Below are positions 6,581-12,416 of a stretch of DNA of 12,416 bases, one piece after another. This DNA is from JBEVNX01 sp040507895 (GTDB lineage Bacteria > Desulfobacterota > Binatia > JACPRU01), in NCBI GenBank assembly GCA_040507895.1, contig JBEVNX010000221.1, forward strand, positions 1-12,416, in the 5' to 3' direction. The translations under genes were made by a program, and so were the position numbers. Every line of letters begins with the position of its first letter. The stretch's first letter is position 1. The notes under the pieces are model-generated. The model was not told the DNA's origin. It did not search any database and saw only the letters and a list, made by a program, of their open reading frames with translations.

Positions 6581-6802
6581 GTGCTCATCCTCTATCTCCT
6601 GCGCTCCGGTCTCTGGCGGTCTCTGGACGGCGAAAAGCTGAGGTTCTTCTTCGGCCTCACCCACGGGCTATACCTTTCGCGCAACCATCCGCTGTGGCGG
6701 GCGATCCCCTGGGCCGCTGCTCTGCTCTCGCCGCACCGCGCCCGGGAGGTTTTCGCTTGGCTCGAGTATCGGGTCGAGCTGTTCGACGGCAAGGCTGGCT
6801 GA
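6581..6802 (+). CDS. Small protein of unknown function (73 residues)
   Basis: I do not recognise this protein. The GTG start at 6581 has GAGGT five bases upstream, and codons are strongly G/C-ending like the neighbours, so translation is plausible. The product is rich in Leu, Arg and Trp (five Trp). It has hydrophobic stretches at the start (MLILYLLRSGLW) and at about 43-51 (IPWAAALLS) that are too short and too basic-flanked for a confident membrane span. Amphipathic or peripheral membrane association is possible. It lies 58 bases after nuoI on the same strand and ends just before the next gene's promoter, so it is probably in the nuoI transcript. Confidence 0.6.
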   Translation: MLILYLLRSGLWRSLDGEKLRFFFGLTHGLYLSRNHPLWRAIPWAAALLSPHRAREVFAWLEYRVELFDGKAG

Positions 6803-6815
6803 GCGCCGCCGGCGG

Positions 6816-6843
6816 TTGATTCAGCCCCTCGCCTGCGTAGAAT
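6816..6843 (+). promoter_or_regulatory. Sigma-70-type promoter upstream of the rhodanese-ThiF fusion
   Basis: TTGATT (6816-6821) and TAGAAT (6838-6843) are separated by 16 bases, followed by GAGGTGA (6854-6860) and the ATG at 6866. The -10 overlaps an upstream in-frame ATG at 6842, which argues that 6866 is the true start. Confidence 0.6.
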
Positions 6844-6865
6844 GGACCGTTCCGAGGTGACGGCG

Positions 6866-8098
6866 ATGCCGAAGACCTACAAAGAGATCATGGGCGAGGC
6901 ACGAAAGCTCGTCCCTGAGCTGTCTCCCGCCGAGGTCAAGCAAAAGCTCGACGGCGGCGAGAAGCCGATTCTGCTCGACGTCCGCGAGAAGGAGGAGTAC
7001 CGCGACGGGCACCTCGACGGAGCGCTGTCGCTGCCGCGAGGTTTTCTCGAGATCCGCGTCGAGGAAGCGATTCCCGACCGCTCCACGCCGATCGTCGCGT
7101 ACTGCGCCGGCGGCACGCGGTCGCTGATCGCCGCGCGCACGCTGCGTGAAATGGGATACGAGAACGTGCTCTCGATGTCGGGTGGCTTCAGCGGCTGGAA
7201 GAACGCCGGCCTGCCGTTCGCCGTCGACCGGCAGTGGACTCAGGAGCAAGCAACGCGCTACAGCCGTCACTTCCTGCTTCCCGAGGTCGGCGAGAAGGGA
7301 CAAGCCAAGCTTCTCGACGCGAAAGTGCTTCTCATCGGAGCCGGCGGTCTCGGCTCGCCGACCGCGTTCTACCTGGCGGCGGCCGGAGTTGGCACGATCG
7401 GTCTGGTCGATCACGACGTCGTCGACCTCTCGAACCTGCAGCGCCAGATCCTGCACACCAACGAACGCATCGGCATGCCAAAGGTCGACTCGGCGGAGCT
7501 GACGCTGAAGGCGTTGAACCCGGACGTGAAGGTGGTGAAGTTCCAGGAGCGGCTATCGTCGGAGAACGTGCGGCGGATCTTCGAGGGCTTCGACATTATC
7601 GTCAATGGCTGCGACAACTTCCCGACCCGCTACCTCGTGAACGACGCCTGCGTGTTCACGAAGAAGCCGCTGGTCGATGGATCGATCTTCCAGTTCGAAG
7701 GACAGGCGAGCGTCTTCTATCCCGGGAAAGGTCCTTGCTATCGCTGCCTGTTTCCCGAGCCGCCTCCCCCCGGGGTGGCACCGAGCTGCGCGGAGGCCGG
7801 CGTACTCGGGGTGCTGCCGGGGCTCGTCGGCTGCGTGCAGGCACTCGAGACGATCAAGCTGATTCTCGGCGAGGGCAAGCCGCTGGTTGGCCGCATGATC
7901 CACTTCGATACGATGACGATGGACGTGCGGGTGCTCAGGCTGCGGCGAGACCCGAACTGCGTGGTCTGCGGCGATCACCCGACGGTCACCGATCTGATCG
8001 ATTACGAAGGATTCTGCAGCGGCGTGTCGTCCGCTAGCGGCACGGGCAACGGCGCGGGGCACTCGGCCGAGCTCGAGCCTGCGCGTCCGCACGCCTGA
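6866..8098 (+). CDS. Rhodanese-ThiF/MoeB-type adenylyltransferase fusion
   Basis: E1-like enzyme of 410 residues expected to adenylate, and possibly sulfurate, the C-terminus of a ubiquitin-like sulfur carrier (MoaD or ThiS type). The N-terminal rhodanese domain (about 17-120) has LLDVREKEEY and the active loop CAGGTR with C80. The ThiF domain (about 128-370) has RYSRHFLLPEVG, nucleotide loop GAGGLGS (158-164), VDLSNLQRQILH with R193, and GCDNFPTR (248-255). The zinc ligands are C291/C294 and C365/C368. A short polar tail follows. The rhodanese-first order is the reverse of the common MoeZ/MOCS3 arrangement. ATG 6866 has GAGGTGA five bases upstream. No moaD, thiS or cysO lies nearby, so molybdopterin, thiamine and cysteine routes cannot be told apart; moeB is the closest general label. 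Confidence 0.92.
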   Translation: MPKTYKEIMGEARKLVPELSPAEVKQKLDGGEKPILLDVREKEEYRDGHLDGALSLPRGFLEIRVEEAIPDRSTPIVAYCAGGTRSLIAARTLREMGYENVLSMSGGFSGWKNAGLPFAVDRQWTQEQATRYSRHFLLPEVGEKGQAKLLDAKVLLIGAGGLGSPTAFYLAAAGVGTIGLVDHDVVDLSNLQRQILHTNERIGMPKVDSAELTLKALNPDVKVVKFQERLSSENVRRIFEGFDIIVNGCDNFPTRYLVNDACVFTKKPLVDGSIFQFEGQASVFYPGKGPCYRCLFPEPPPPGVAPSCAEAGVLGVLPGLVGCVQALETIKLILGEGKPLVGRMIHFDTMTMDVRVLRLRRDPNCVVCGDHPTVTDLIDYEGFCSGVSSASGTGNGAGHSAELEPARPHA

Positions 8099-8108
8099 TC
8101 TCGTTCTC

Positions 8109-8129
8109 TTCGCGGCCGTTCTCCGCGAA
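8109..8129. terminator. Hairpin between convergent genes
   Basis: TTCGCGG (8109-8115) and CCGCGAA (8123-8129) form a perfect 7-bp stem with a 7-base loop. It lies 10 bases past the rhodanese-ThiF stop, in the 118-base gap before the trmB stop. No T-run follows on either strand, so it is at best a terminator of the U-tract-poor kind. I saw nothing else in the gap. Confidence 0.35.
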
Positions 8130-8216
8130 CGCGCGCGGGAGCCACGCGGTGGGGATTCTCGAAGCCCTCACACGGCGCTGAGCGAGGACTGGAGGCGCTC
8201 GCAGGCGGGCGCTGAA

Positions 8217-8813
8217 TCACCGCCGCGGTTTCGTCGCTGTGGCGTAGTGGAGCGCGCGGCCTTCCGCGCGATACTTGCGCTCGAAGTTGGTGAGCGGGCG
8301 GCCGGCGGGGGTCGGGCCCGGCTCCGAGCGGACGACGAACGACGCGCGTGTCAGGTCGCAGAGCATCGCGTCGAATCGGTCCCGTACGTCGGTCGCGAGG
8401 TGCAGCACGCCGCCGGGCTCGAGTGTGCGCAGCAGCTCGGCGGCGAAGTCCGACTGTACGAGACGGCGCTTGTGGTGGCGCCGCTTCCACCAGGGGTCGG
8501 GAAAGTAGAGATGGTACGCCCGGACGCTGTCGTCGCGTACGAAGCGGGCGATGACGAGTGCGGCGTCGGCGCAAAGCAGCCGCGCATTCGGCTGCGGCGC
8601 CCGAGCCAGGCGCTCGGCGATCCATCGCGACCATCGCGGTTGGTTCTCGATGCCGAGCAAATTGCGCTGCGGATTGGAGCGCGCGTATTCGATGAGAAAC
8701 GCTCCTTTTCCCGAACCGATCTCCACTTCGACGGCGGCCGCGCGGCCGAAGAATGCGTGCCAGTCGAGATCGGGTTCAGGTGCGAAGATCACGCGCGCAG
8801 CCGTTCGTATCAC
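8217..8813 (-). CDS. trmB: tRNA (guanine-N7-)-methyltransferase
   Basis: SAM-dependent enzyme that makes m7G at position 46 of tRNA variable loops; 198 residues, typical for bacterial TrmB. The SAM-binding motif VEVEIGSGKGAFL lies at 28-40 and LLGIENQ at 52-58. The TrmB catalytic and RNA-binding block is YFPDPWWKRRHHKRRLV (103-119). The C-terminal TNFERKY (175-181) is the family signature. The GTG at 8813 is the best visible start; no Shine-Dalgarno sequence is evident, and an A-run lies just upstream. It is divergent from dnaA and convergent with the rhodanese-ThiF gene. Confidence 0.94.
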   Translation of the reverse strand: MIRTAARVIFAPEPDLDWHAFFGRAAAVEVEIGSGKGAFLIEYARSNPQRNLLGIENQPRWSRWIAERLARAPQPNARLLCADAALVIARFVRDDSVRAYHLYFPDPWWKRRHHKRRLVQSDFAAELLRTLEPGGVLHLATDVRDRFDAMLCDLTRASFVVRSEPGPTPAGRPLTNFERKYRAEGRALHYATATKPRR

Positions 8814-8969
8814 TCGCGCGAAAAAAATTCTTGCAATCGGATTCCGGCTGCGCTACGGCACGCCCTCTCGAATCGAAGTCGGTTTCCGACACGCTCACCA
8901 AGATGACCGTGGAACGACGCCAACCGCGGGCCCGCAAGAACGGAGCCGAGGGTTGGTCCAGCTCGTTCG

Positions 8970-8990
8970 TGTGGACGGAGATGTGGACGC
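8970..8990 (-). promoter_or_regulatory. Two degenerate DnaA-box-like sequences
   Basis: TGTGGACGG (8970-8978) and TGTGGACGC (8982-8990) are tandem, starting 12 bases apart. On the minus strand they read CCGTCCACA and GCGTCCACA, keeping the TCCACA core of the DnaA box but not its TTA/TTG start. They point the same way as the better box at 9039-9047. Confidence 0.4.
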
Positions 8991-9027
8991 GGCGTGCAAG
9001 CGCGGGAAAACGCAGGGCGCGGATGCG

Positions 9028-9047
9028 TTATCCCCATCTGTGGACAA
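9028..9047. promoter_or_regulatory. Inverted pair of DnaA boxes upstream of dnaA
   Basis: TTATCCCCA (9028-9036, + strand) differs from TTATCCACA at one base. TGTGGACAA (9039-9047) is TTGTCCACA on the minus strand, a box form common in high-GC bacteria. They are two bases apart and end 24 bases before the dnaA GTG, so bound DnaA would be placed to repress its own gene. Confidence 0.6.
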
Positions 9048-9071
9048 GGGCGTTCGCGCGGGGAGGCAGCG

Positions 9072-10364
9072 GTGCCGCAAGCTCTTTGGCAAGAGACCCT
9101 GAATCGGTTGAAGGGGCGTTTGTCTTCGACCGAGATCGGTTGCTGGGTCCAGGCGATTCACCCGGCGGCGATTCGAGAGCGGCGGCTCTACGGCGAGGTG
9201 CCGAGCGGGCTCCATCTCGAGCAGATCCGTGCGCGACTCGCTCCCGAGATCGCAGGAGTGCTCGAGGAGTTGCTCGGTCCGGGTGCGGAGCTCATCCTCT
9301 CGGTGAACAAGGATCGCGCACGACGTGAAACGCCGAGCGCGGCCGGAGCGAATCGCCGGCCGAATTCGCATTCGTTCGAGAGCTTCGTCGTCGGCGAGAG
9401 CAACGCGCTCGCGCATGCCACCGCCCGCGAGGTCGCCGATCGCCCGGGTGCGGCGTATAATCCGCTGTTCCTGTTCGGAGGTGTGGGGCTCGGCAAGACG
9501 CATCTCGCTTCGGCCGTCGCTCACGCGCTCGGCCGTGGCTGCCCGCGCCGCGTCTCCCTGGTGTCGGCCGAGGCGCTCGCCAACGAGCTGATCCGAGCGA
9601 TTCTCGGCGGAGGCATCGACGGGCTGCGAGGGCGGCTGCGTCAGCTCGATGCGCTGATCGTCGACGACATTCAATTCCTCGCCGGCAAGGAGCGCATGCA
9701 GGAAGAGTTCTTCCACACCTTCAACTCGCTCCAAGCCGCAGGCAAGCAGATCGTGCTCGCCAGCGACCAGGCGCCGCGCGCGATCGCCAACCTGGAGGAG
9801 CGGCTGCAGAGCCGCTTCGAATCGGGGTTGATCGCCGAGATCCGGCCGCCCGAGACCTTGCTCCGGCTGGCGATTCTCGAGCACAAGGCGAAGGTCCTGC
9901 GCTTCGAGTTGCCCCTCGACGTCGCGCGTTGGGTGGCGGAGAACGTGGTGTCGAGCGTGCGGGAGCTCGAGGGCGCCCTCCACCGGCTCGTCGCGGCCTG
10001 CGGTTGGAGCAAGCGTACGCTCGACCTCGCCTTCGCCAAGGAGATTCTCCGCCCGCTGCTGCGCCCGGCCCTGGCATGCACGATCGAGCAAGTGCAGCGA
10101 ATGGTGGCCGAGAGCTTCCGCGTCACGCTCGACGACCTCGTCCGCCGCGGCCGCGCGAGCCGCTTGAGCGTACCGCGCCAGGTGGCGATGTACCTGGCGC
10201 GCAAGCGAACTCCGGCCACGCTGGCGGAGATCGCAGCCGGCTTCGGAGGGCGCGATCACTCGACGGTGATGTATGCCGTCAAGCAGGTCGAAGCGCGCCG
10301 CCTCGCCGACGTCGAGTTCGCGATGCTGGTCGACGGTCTGGCGGGGAAGCTGGCGTCTGCCTGA
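9072..10364 (+). CDS. dnaA: Chromosomal replication initiator DnaA
   Basis: AAA+ ATPase that binds DnaA boxes and opens the origin; 430 residues, full length with a short linker. The GTG at 9072 has GGGAGG five bases upstream and starts domain I in the usual way (LWQETLNRLKGRLSSTEIGCWVQ). Domain III runs from about 100: FVVGESNALAHA, Walker A GGVGLGKTH (136-144), Walker B LIVDDIQF (D198/D199), EEFFHTFNSL, the arginine-finger region ERLQSRFESGL (R248) and sensor-2-like RELEGAL (R298). Domain IV carries the basic loop and the DnaA signature GGRDHSTVMYAVKQV (392-406) that reads the box. All key residues are intact. The downstream neighbour is an unrelated convergent gene, not dnaN, so this is not the classical dnaA-dnaN locus. 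The longer in-frame start at 8994 would run across the DnaA boxes. Confidence 0.94.
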   Translation: MPQALWQETLNRLKGRLSSTEIGCWVQAIHPAAIRERRLYGEVPSGLHLEQIRARLAPEIAGVLEELLGPGAELILSVNKDRARRETPSAAGANRRPNSHSFESFVVGESNALAHATAREVADRPGAAYNPLFLFGGVGLGKTHLASAVAHALGRGCPRRVSLVSAEALANELIRAILGGGIDGLRGRLRQLDALIVDDIQFLAGKERMQEEFFHTFNSLQAAGKQIVLASDQAPRAIANLEERLQSRFESGLIAEIRPPETLLRLAILEHKAKVLRFELPLDVARWVAENVVSSVRELEGALHRLVAACGWSKRTLDLAFAKEILRPLLRPALACTIEQVQRMVAESFRVTLDDLVRRGRASRLSVPRQVAMYLARKRTPATLAEIAAGFGGRDHSTVMYAVKQVEARRLADVEFAMLVDGLAGKLASA

Positions 10365-10386
10365 GAGAGGGCCCGGGATCCCCATA

Positions 10387-10403
10387 CGGGCTCGCGAAGC
10401 CCG
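10387..10403. terminator. Hairpin between convergent dnaA and acyl-CoA dehydrogenase genes
   Basis: CGGGCT (10387-10392) and AGCCCG (10398-10403) form a perfect 6-bp stem with loop CGCGA, 22 bases after the dnaA stop. A second small palindrome, GCCATTGATGGC, lies at 10410-10421. There is no proper T-run on either strand. A role as a shared terminator is inferred from position. Confidence 0.35.
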
Positions 10404-10427
10404 ATCTTCGCCATTGATGGCGTCCGG

Positions 10428-11579
10428 CTACAGCTTGTTCCGCTCGACGAGTTGCCGCGCGATGATCGTTCGCTGGATCTCGTTCGTTCCCTCGCCGATC
10501 AGCATCAGCGGCGCGTCGCGGTAGTAGCGCTCGACCGGAAACTCCGTGATGTAGCCGTAACCGCCGAAGATGCGCATGGCTTCGAGCGTGACTTCCTGGC
10601 AGGTCTCGGACGCGAACAGCTTCGCCATGCCTGCCTCGAGGTCACAACGCTCGCCGCGGTCCTTCTTCGCCGCTGCCGAGTATGTGAGAAGCGCCGCCGC
10701 TTCGACCTTCGTCGCCATGTCGGCGAGCTTCAGCTGGATGGCCTGGTGCTCGCAAATCGGCTTGCCGAACGTCTGACGTTGCTGGCTATACCGGAGCGCC
10801 GCCGCGAGCGCCGCGCGGGACACGCCGACCGCTCGCGCCGCAATGTTGACGCGACCCACCTCGAGGCCGGCCAGCACCTGCTTGAACCCCTCACCTTCCT
10901 TGTCACCGACGAGGTTCTCCACGGGCACGGCGCAATCCTCGAAGACGACCTCACACGTCTCGATGCCTTTGTAGCCGAGCTTGTCGAGCTTGCGCGTCAC
11001 GGTGACCCCGGGGCCCTTCTCGACGATCACCAGGCTGATTCCTTTGTAGGGCGGATCCGCGTCGGGATCGGTCTTCACCGCGGTGTTGAAGAGCGTGGCC
11101 GTTTCCGCGTTGGTGATGAACATCTTCGAGCCGTTGACCACGTAGTGGTCGCCGCGGCGCACGGCGATGGAGCGGATTCTCTGCACGTCGCTGCCGGCAT
11201 GAGGCTCGGTGAGGCAGAGCGCGGCGCGGTGCTCGCCCCGCGCCATCGCCGGCAGGTAGCGTTCCTTCTGCGCTTCGGTGCCGAAGCTCTTGAGCGTGAA
11301 CACGAGCATCATGTGAGTGTTGAGGACGCCCGAAAGACTCATCCAACCGCGCGCTAGCTCCTCGACGATCATGGCGTACGTCGTGACGTCGAGGCCGAGG
11401 CCACCGTATTCGACCGGGATCGTCGCCCCGAACAGGCCGAGCTCCTTCATGCGCTCGACGAGAGGCGTCGGATAGGTGTCCGAGTGCTCGAACGAAGAGG
11501 CCGTCGGCATCACTTCGCGGTCGACGAAGCGACGTACCGTGTCGACGATCTGCTGTTGTTCGGACGTACGGTCGTGCAC
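10428..11579 (-). CDS. Acyl-CoA dehydrogenase
   Basis: FAD enzyme that introduces the alpha-beta double bond into acyl-CoA and passes electrons to electron-transfer flavoprotein; 383 residues, the standard length. The N-terminal helical domain begins SEQQQIVDTVRRFVDREVMP. The flavin-contact strand LCLTEPHAGSDV (121-132) and VVNGSKMFITNA (147-158) follow. The C-terminal domain has RQTFGKPICEHQAIQ (268-282), MRIFGGYGYITEFPVERYYRDA and GEGTNEIQR (362-370). E363 sits at the catalytic-base position of the short/medium-chain type. The GTG at 11579 was chosen because AGGAGG lies eight bases upstream and the family pattern starts there; the open frame further upstream to 11672 has no support. Chain length or branched-chain preference cannot be told, and no partner beta-oxidation genes are in the window. 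Confidence 0.93.
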   Translation of the reverse strand: MHDRTSEQQQIVDTVRRFVDREVMPTASSFEHSDTYPTPLVERMKELGLFGATIPVEYGGLGLDVTTYAMIVEELARGWMSLSGVLNTHMMLVFTLKSFGTEAQKERYLPAMARGEHRAALCLTEPHAGSDVQRIRSIAVRRGDHYVVNGSKMFITNAETATLFNTAVKTDPDADPPYKGISLVIVEKGPGVTVTRKLDKLGYKGIETCEVVFEDCAVPVENLVGDKEGEGFKQVLAGLEVGRVNIAARAVGVSRAALAAALRYSQQRQTFGKPICEHQAIQLKLADMATKVEAAALLTYSAAAKKDRGERCDLEAGMAKLFASETCQEVTLEAMRIFGGYGYITEFPVERYYRDAPLMLIGEGTNEIQRTIIARQLVERNKL

Positions 11580-11663
11580 GGCATGGACCTCCTGGATGCC
11601 TTCCGCTCTTGTCACGCCACACCCTCGCGGGGCAACACGGCGGCGGATGCAAAGCGGCTTTAC

Positions 11664-11695
11664 CGAGCGCATCTCGGTTGGCTAGGATGCGCTCG
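11664..11695. promoter_or_regulatory. Perfect 10-bp inverted repeat at the transpeptidase promoter
   Basis: CGAGCGCATC (11664-11673) and GATGCGCTCG (11686-11695) are exact reverse complements with a 12-base spacer. The right arm ends at the base before the ATG at 11696. The repeat overlaps a possible -10 (TAGGAT, 11683-11688; weak -35 TTTACC at 11659-11664, spacer 18). It lies in the 116-base gap between the divergent acyl-CoA dehydrogenase and transpeptidase genes, so an operator is plausible. A hairpin in the transcript masking the start codon region is the alternative. Confidence 0.45.
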
Positions 11696-12262
11696 ATGCG
11701 TCGAGCGTGGAGATACCTGCTCGGGGTGACGCTAGTCGTCGCGGGGCAGGTCGTTTCGCAGGCCGCCGCTAGCCAGCCGCTGCGCATCCGCGTTTGGAAG
11801 GCGCAGCACAAGCTGGACGTCTTGAGGGGCAGCAAGATCGTTCGGACCTACCGCGTCTCGCTCGGTGCCTCCCCCGTCGGACCCAAGATAATCCGTGGCG
11901 ACGGCAAGACGCCCGTGGGCGTGTACAGCGTCTACGACAAGCGGCCGAGCGACCGCTTCCGCTGGTTTCTCGCGCTCAACTATCCGGCGAAAGAGGACGC
12001 CGATCGCGCGTTCGCGGCCGACCGCATCTCCGCCGACACCTGGGCGGACATCTGGCTAGCGGACAAGATGGGGCAGGAGCCGCCGTGGAACACTCCGCTT
12101 GGCGCCTTCGTGGGCATCCACGGCACCGGCGCCGGCGGGCGGAAAGCGAAGCTCCGCCGTGTCTCGGACTGGACGGACGGCTGCATCGCGGTCAGCGACC
12201 GGGACATCGACGAGCTCTACGAGATGATTCCGGTGGGGACGGTCGTCGAAATCCGCGAATGA
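11696..12262 (+). CDS. Exported L,D-transpeptidase family (YkuD-domain) protein
   Basis: Periplasmic enzyme that makes 3-3 peptidoglycan cross-links or attaches proteins to peptidoglycan; 188 residues. A signal peptide covers about 1-26 (basic start MRRAWRY, hydrophobic core, SQAAASQ end). The YkuD domain follows: IRVWKAQHKLDVL, GDGKTPVGVYSV (68-79), then the catalytic IHGTGAGG with H142 and SDWTDGCIAVSD with C163. There is no extra peptidoglycan-binding domain. The ATG at 11696 is preferred over 11687 or 11609: it places the basic signal-peptide start correctly, AGGA lies eight bases upstream, and 11687 overlaps the possible -10. The specific type (ErfK/YbiS/YafK) cannot be fixed, but the short single-domain form is YafK-like. 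Confidence 0.9.
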   Translation: MRRAWRYLLGVTLVVAGQVVSQAAASQPLRIRVWKAQHKLDVLRGSKIVRTYRVSLGASPVGPKIIRGDGKTPVGVYSVYDKRPSDRFRWFLALNYPAKEDADRAFAADRISADTWADIWLADKMGQEPPWNTPLGAFVGIHGTGAGGRKAKLRRVSDWTDGCIAVSDRDIDELYEMIPVGTVVEIRE

Positions 12263-12285
12263 CCGCGGGTCAGCGGAACGGCCGA

Positions 12286-12416
12286 AATGACCAGGATTTC
12301 ATGTCCGACGGCCACCACCGCCCGTTGGTAGCCGCGGTGGCGCATGACGCGGCGGTGGCGCGCGCTGAGCGCGGTATCGATAGTGCGAGCGGCGGCTTGA
12401 CCCGACTCGATCAGCG
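12286..12416 (-). mobile_element. IS110/IS116-family transposase, C-terminal remnant (runs off window)
   Basis: The minus strand from 12414 reads LIESGQAAARTIDTALSARH, then RRVMRHRGYQRAVVAVGHEI and LVI. This is the conserved C-terminal block of IS110/IS116/IS902 transposases, the catalytic-serine domain side of a DEDD/serine recombinase-like enzyme. The family normally continues with a Trp/Tyr-His-Leu-Leu-type segment. Here, after 12286, the frame continues with unrelated residues, crosses the transpeptidase stop and ends at a TAG at 12217-12219. No other frame restores the family pattern. The 3' part therefore looks deleted or truncated, with the junction 23 bases from the transpeptidase stop. 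The rest of the gene, element ends and any bridge-RNA region lie outside the window. Confidence 0.6.

Larger units (their letters stand above)
8814..9071. other. trmB-dnaA intergenic region: candidate dnaA control region or origin
   Basis: This 258-base gap is the longest non-coding stretch in the window. It holds a seven-A run flanked by AT-rich bases (8821-8829), two TGTGGACG-type sequences and, nearer dnaA, a closely spaced inverted pair of DnaA boxes. That combination is expected for dnaA autoregulation and is compatible with a small origin. The number of good boxes is low, there is no dnaN, and GC skew over a larger region cannot be seen, so origin function is only a possibility. No convincing dnaA -10/-35 pair was found. 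Confidence 0.35.

Noticed and set aside
8895..10385. 496-codon open frame on the minus strand across dnaA
   Set aside because: Antisense to a fully conserved dnaA; low-complexity His/Arg/Leu-rich product with no family pattern, a usual by-product of GC-rich coding.
10452..11357. 301-codon + strand frame across the acyl-CoA dehydrogenase
   Set aside because: Antisense to an intact conserved enzyme; no recognisable domain.
1..12416. tRNA, rRNA, riboswitch or CRISPR array
   Set aside because: No cloverleaf-like, rRNA-like or regularly spaced repeat pattern was seen in the short intergenic gaps.

Overview
The window is GC-rich chromosomal DNA from a free-living bacterium. Strong G/C preference at third codon positions, GTG starts and frequent 4-base overlaps or short gaps between genes point the same way. 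The gene families suggest a deltaproteobacterial-type lineage (Myxococcota, Desulfobacterota or Binatota, broadly). These families are an NtrC-type two-component pair, a cupredoxin lipoprotein, a PuuD-like membrane protein, a NuoI with a CPCDAI second cluster, and a rhodanese-ThiF fusion. The lineage is an inference from gene content only.

Left part (1-4334, all +): a sensor histidine kinase, cut by the window edge, overlaps by 4 bases a sigma-54-dependent response regulator. After the regulator comes a well-formed -24/-12 (sigma-54) promoter. It is followed by a glutathione S-transferase and, 22 bases later, a lipoprotein with a type-1 copper site. The likely reading is a sensor and regulator that switch on the adjacent two-gene operon. 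The lipoprotein gene carries an apparent frameshift close to its 3' end; once corrected, it stops one base short of the next, convergent gene.

Middle (4336-8098): a multi-pass PuuD-like membrane protein (-) is divergent from a stand-alone LON-domain protein (+). Then come an orphan NuoI behind a good sigma-70 promoter, a 73-residue unknown, and an E1-like MoeB/ThiF-type adenylyltransferase with an N-terminal rhodanese domain, also with its own promoter.

Right part (8217-12416): trmB (-) is divergent from dnaA (+). The gap between them holds DnaA-box-like sequences and an A-run, making it a candidate dnaA control region and possibly an origin. An acyl-CoA dehydrogenase (-) converges on dnaA. 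It is divergent from an exported L,D-transpeptidase (+), and a 10-bp perfect inverted repeat sits at the transpeptidase promoter. The last ~130 bases encode, on the minus strand, the conserved C-terminal block of an IS110/IS116-family transposase that loses the family pattern just beside the transpeptidase gene.

No rRNA, tRNA, CRISPR array or recognisable defence island was seen. Most genes are housekeeping or general metabolism. The points most worth following are the local sigma-54 circuit, the frameshift, the dnaA upstream region and the transposase remnant. No intergenic stretch exceeds 300 bases.
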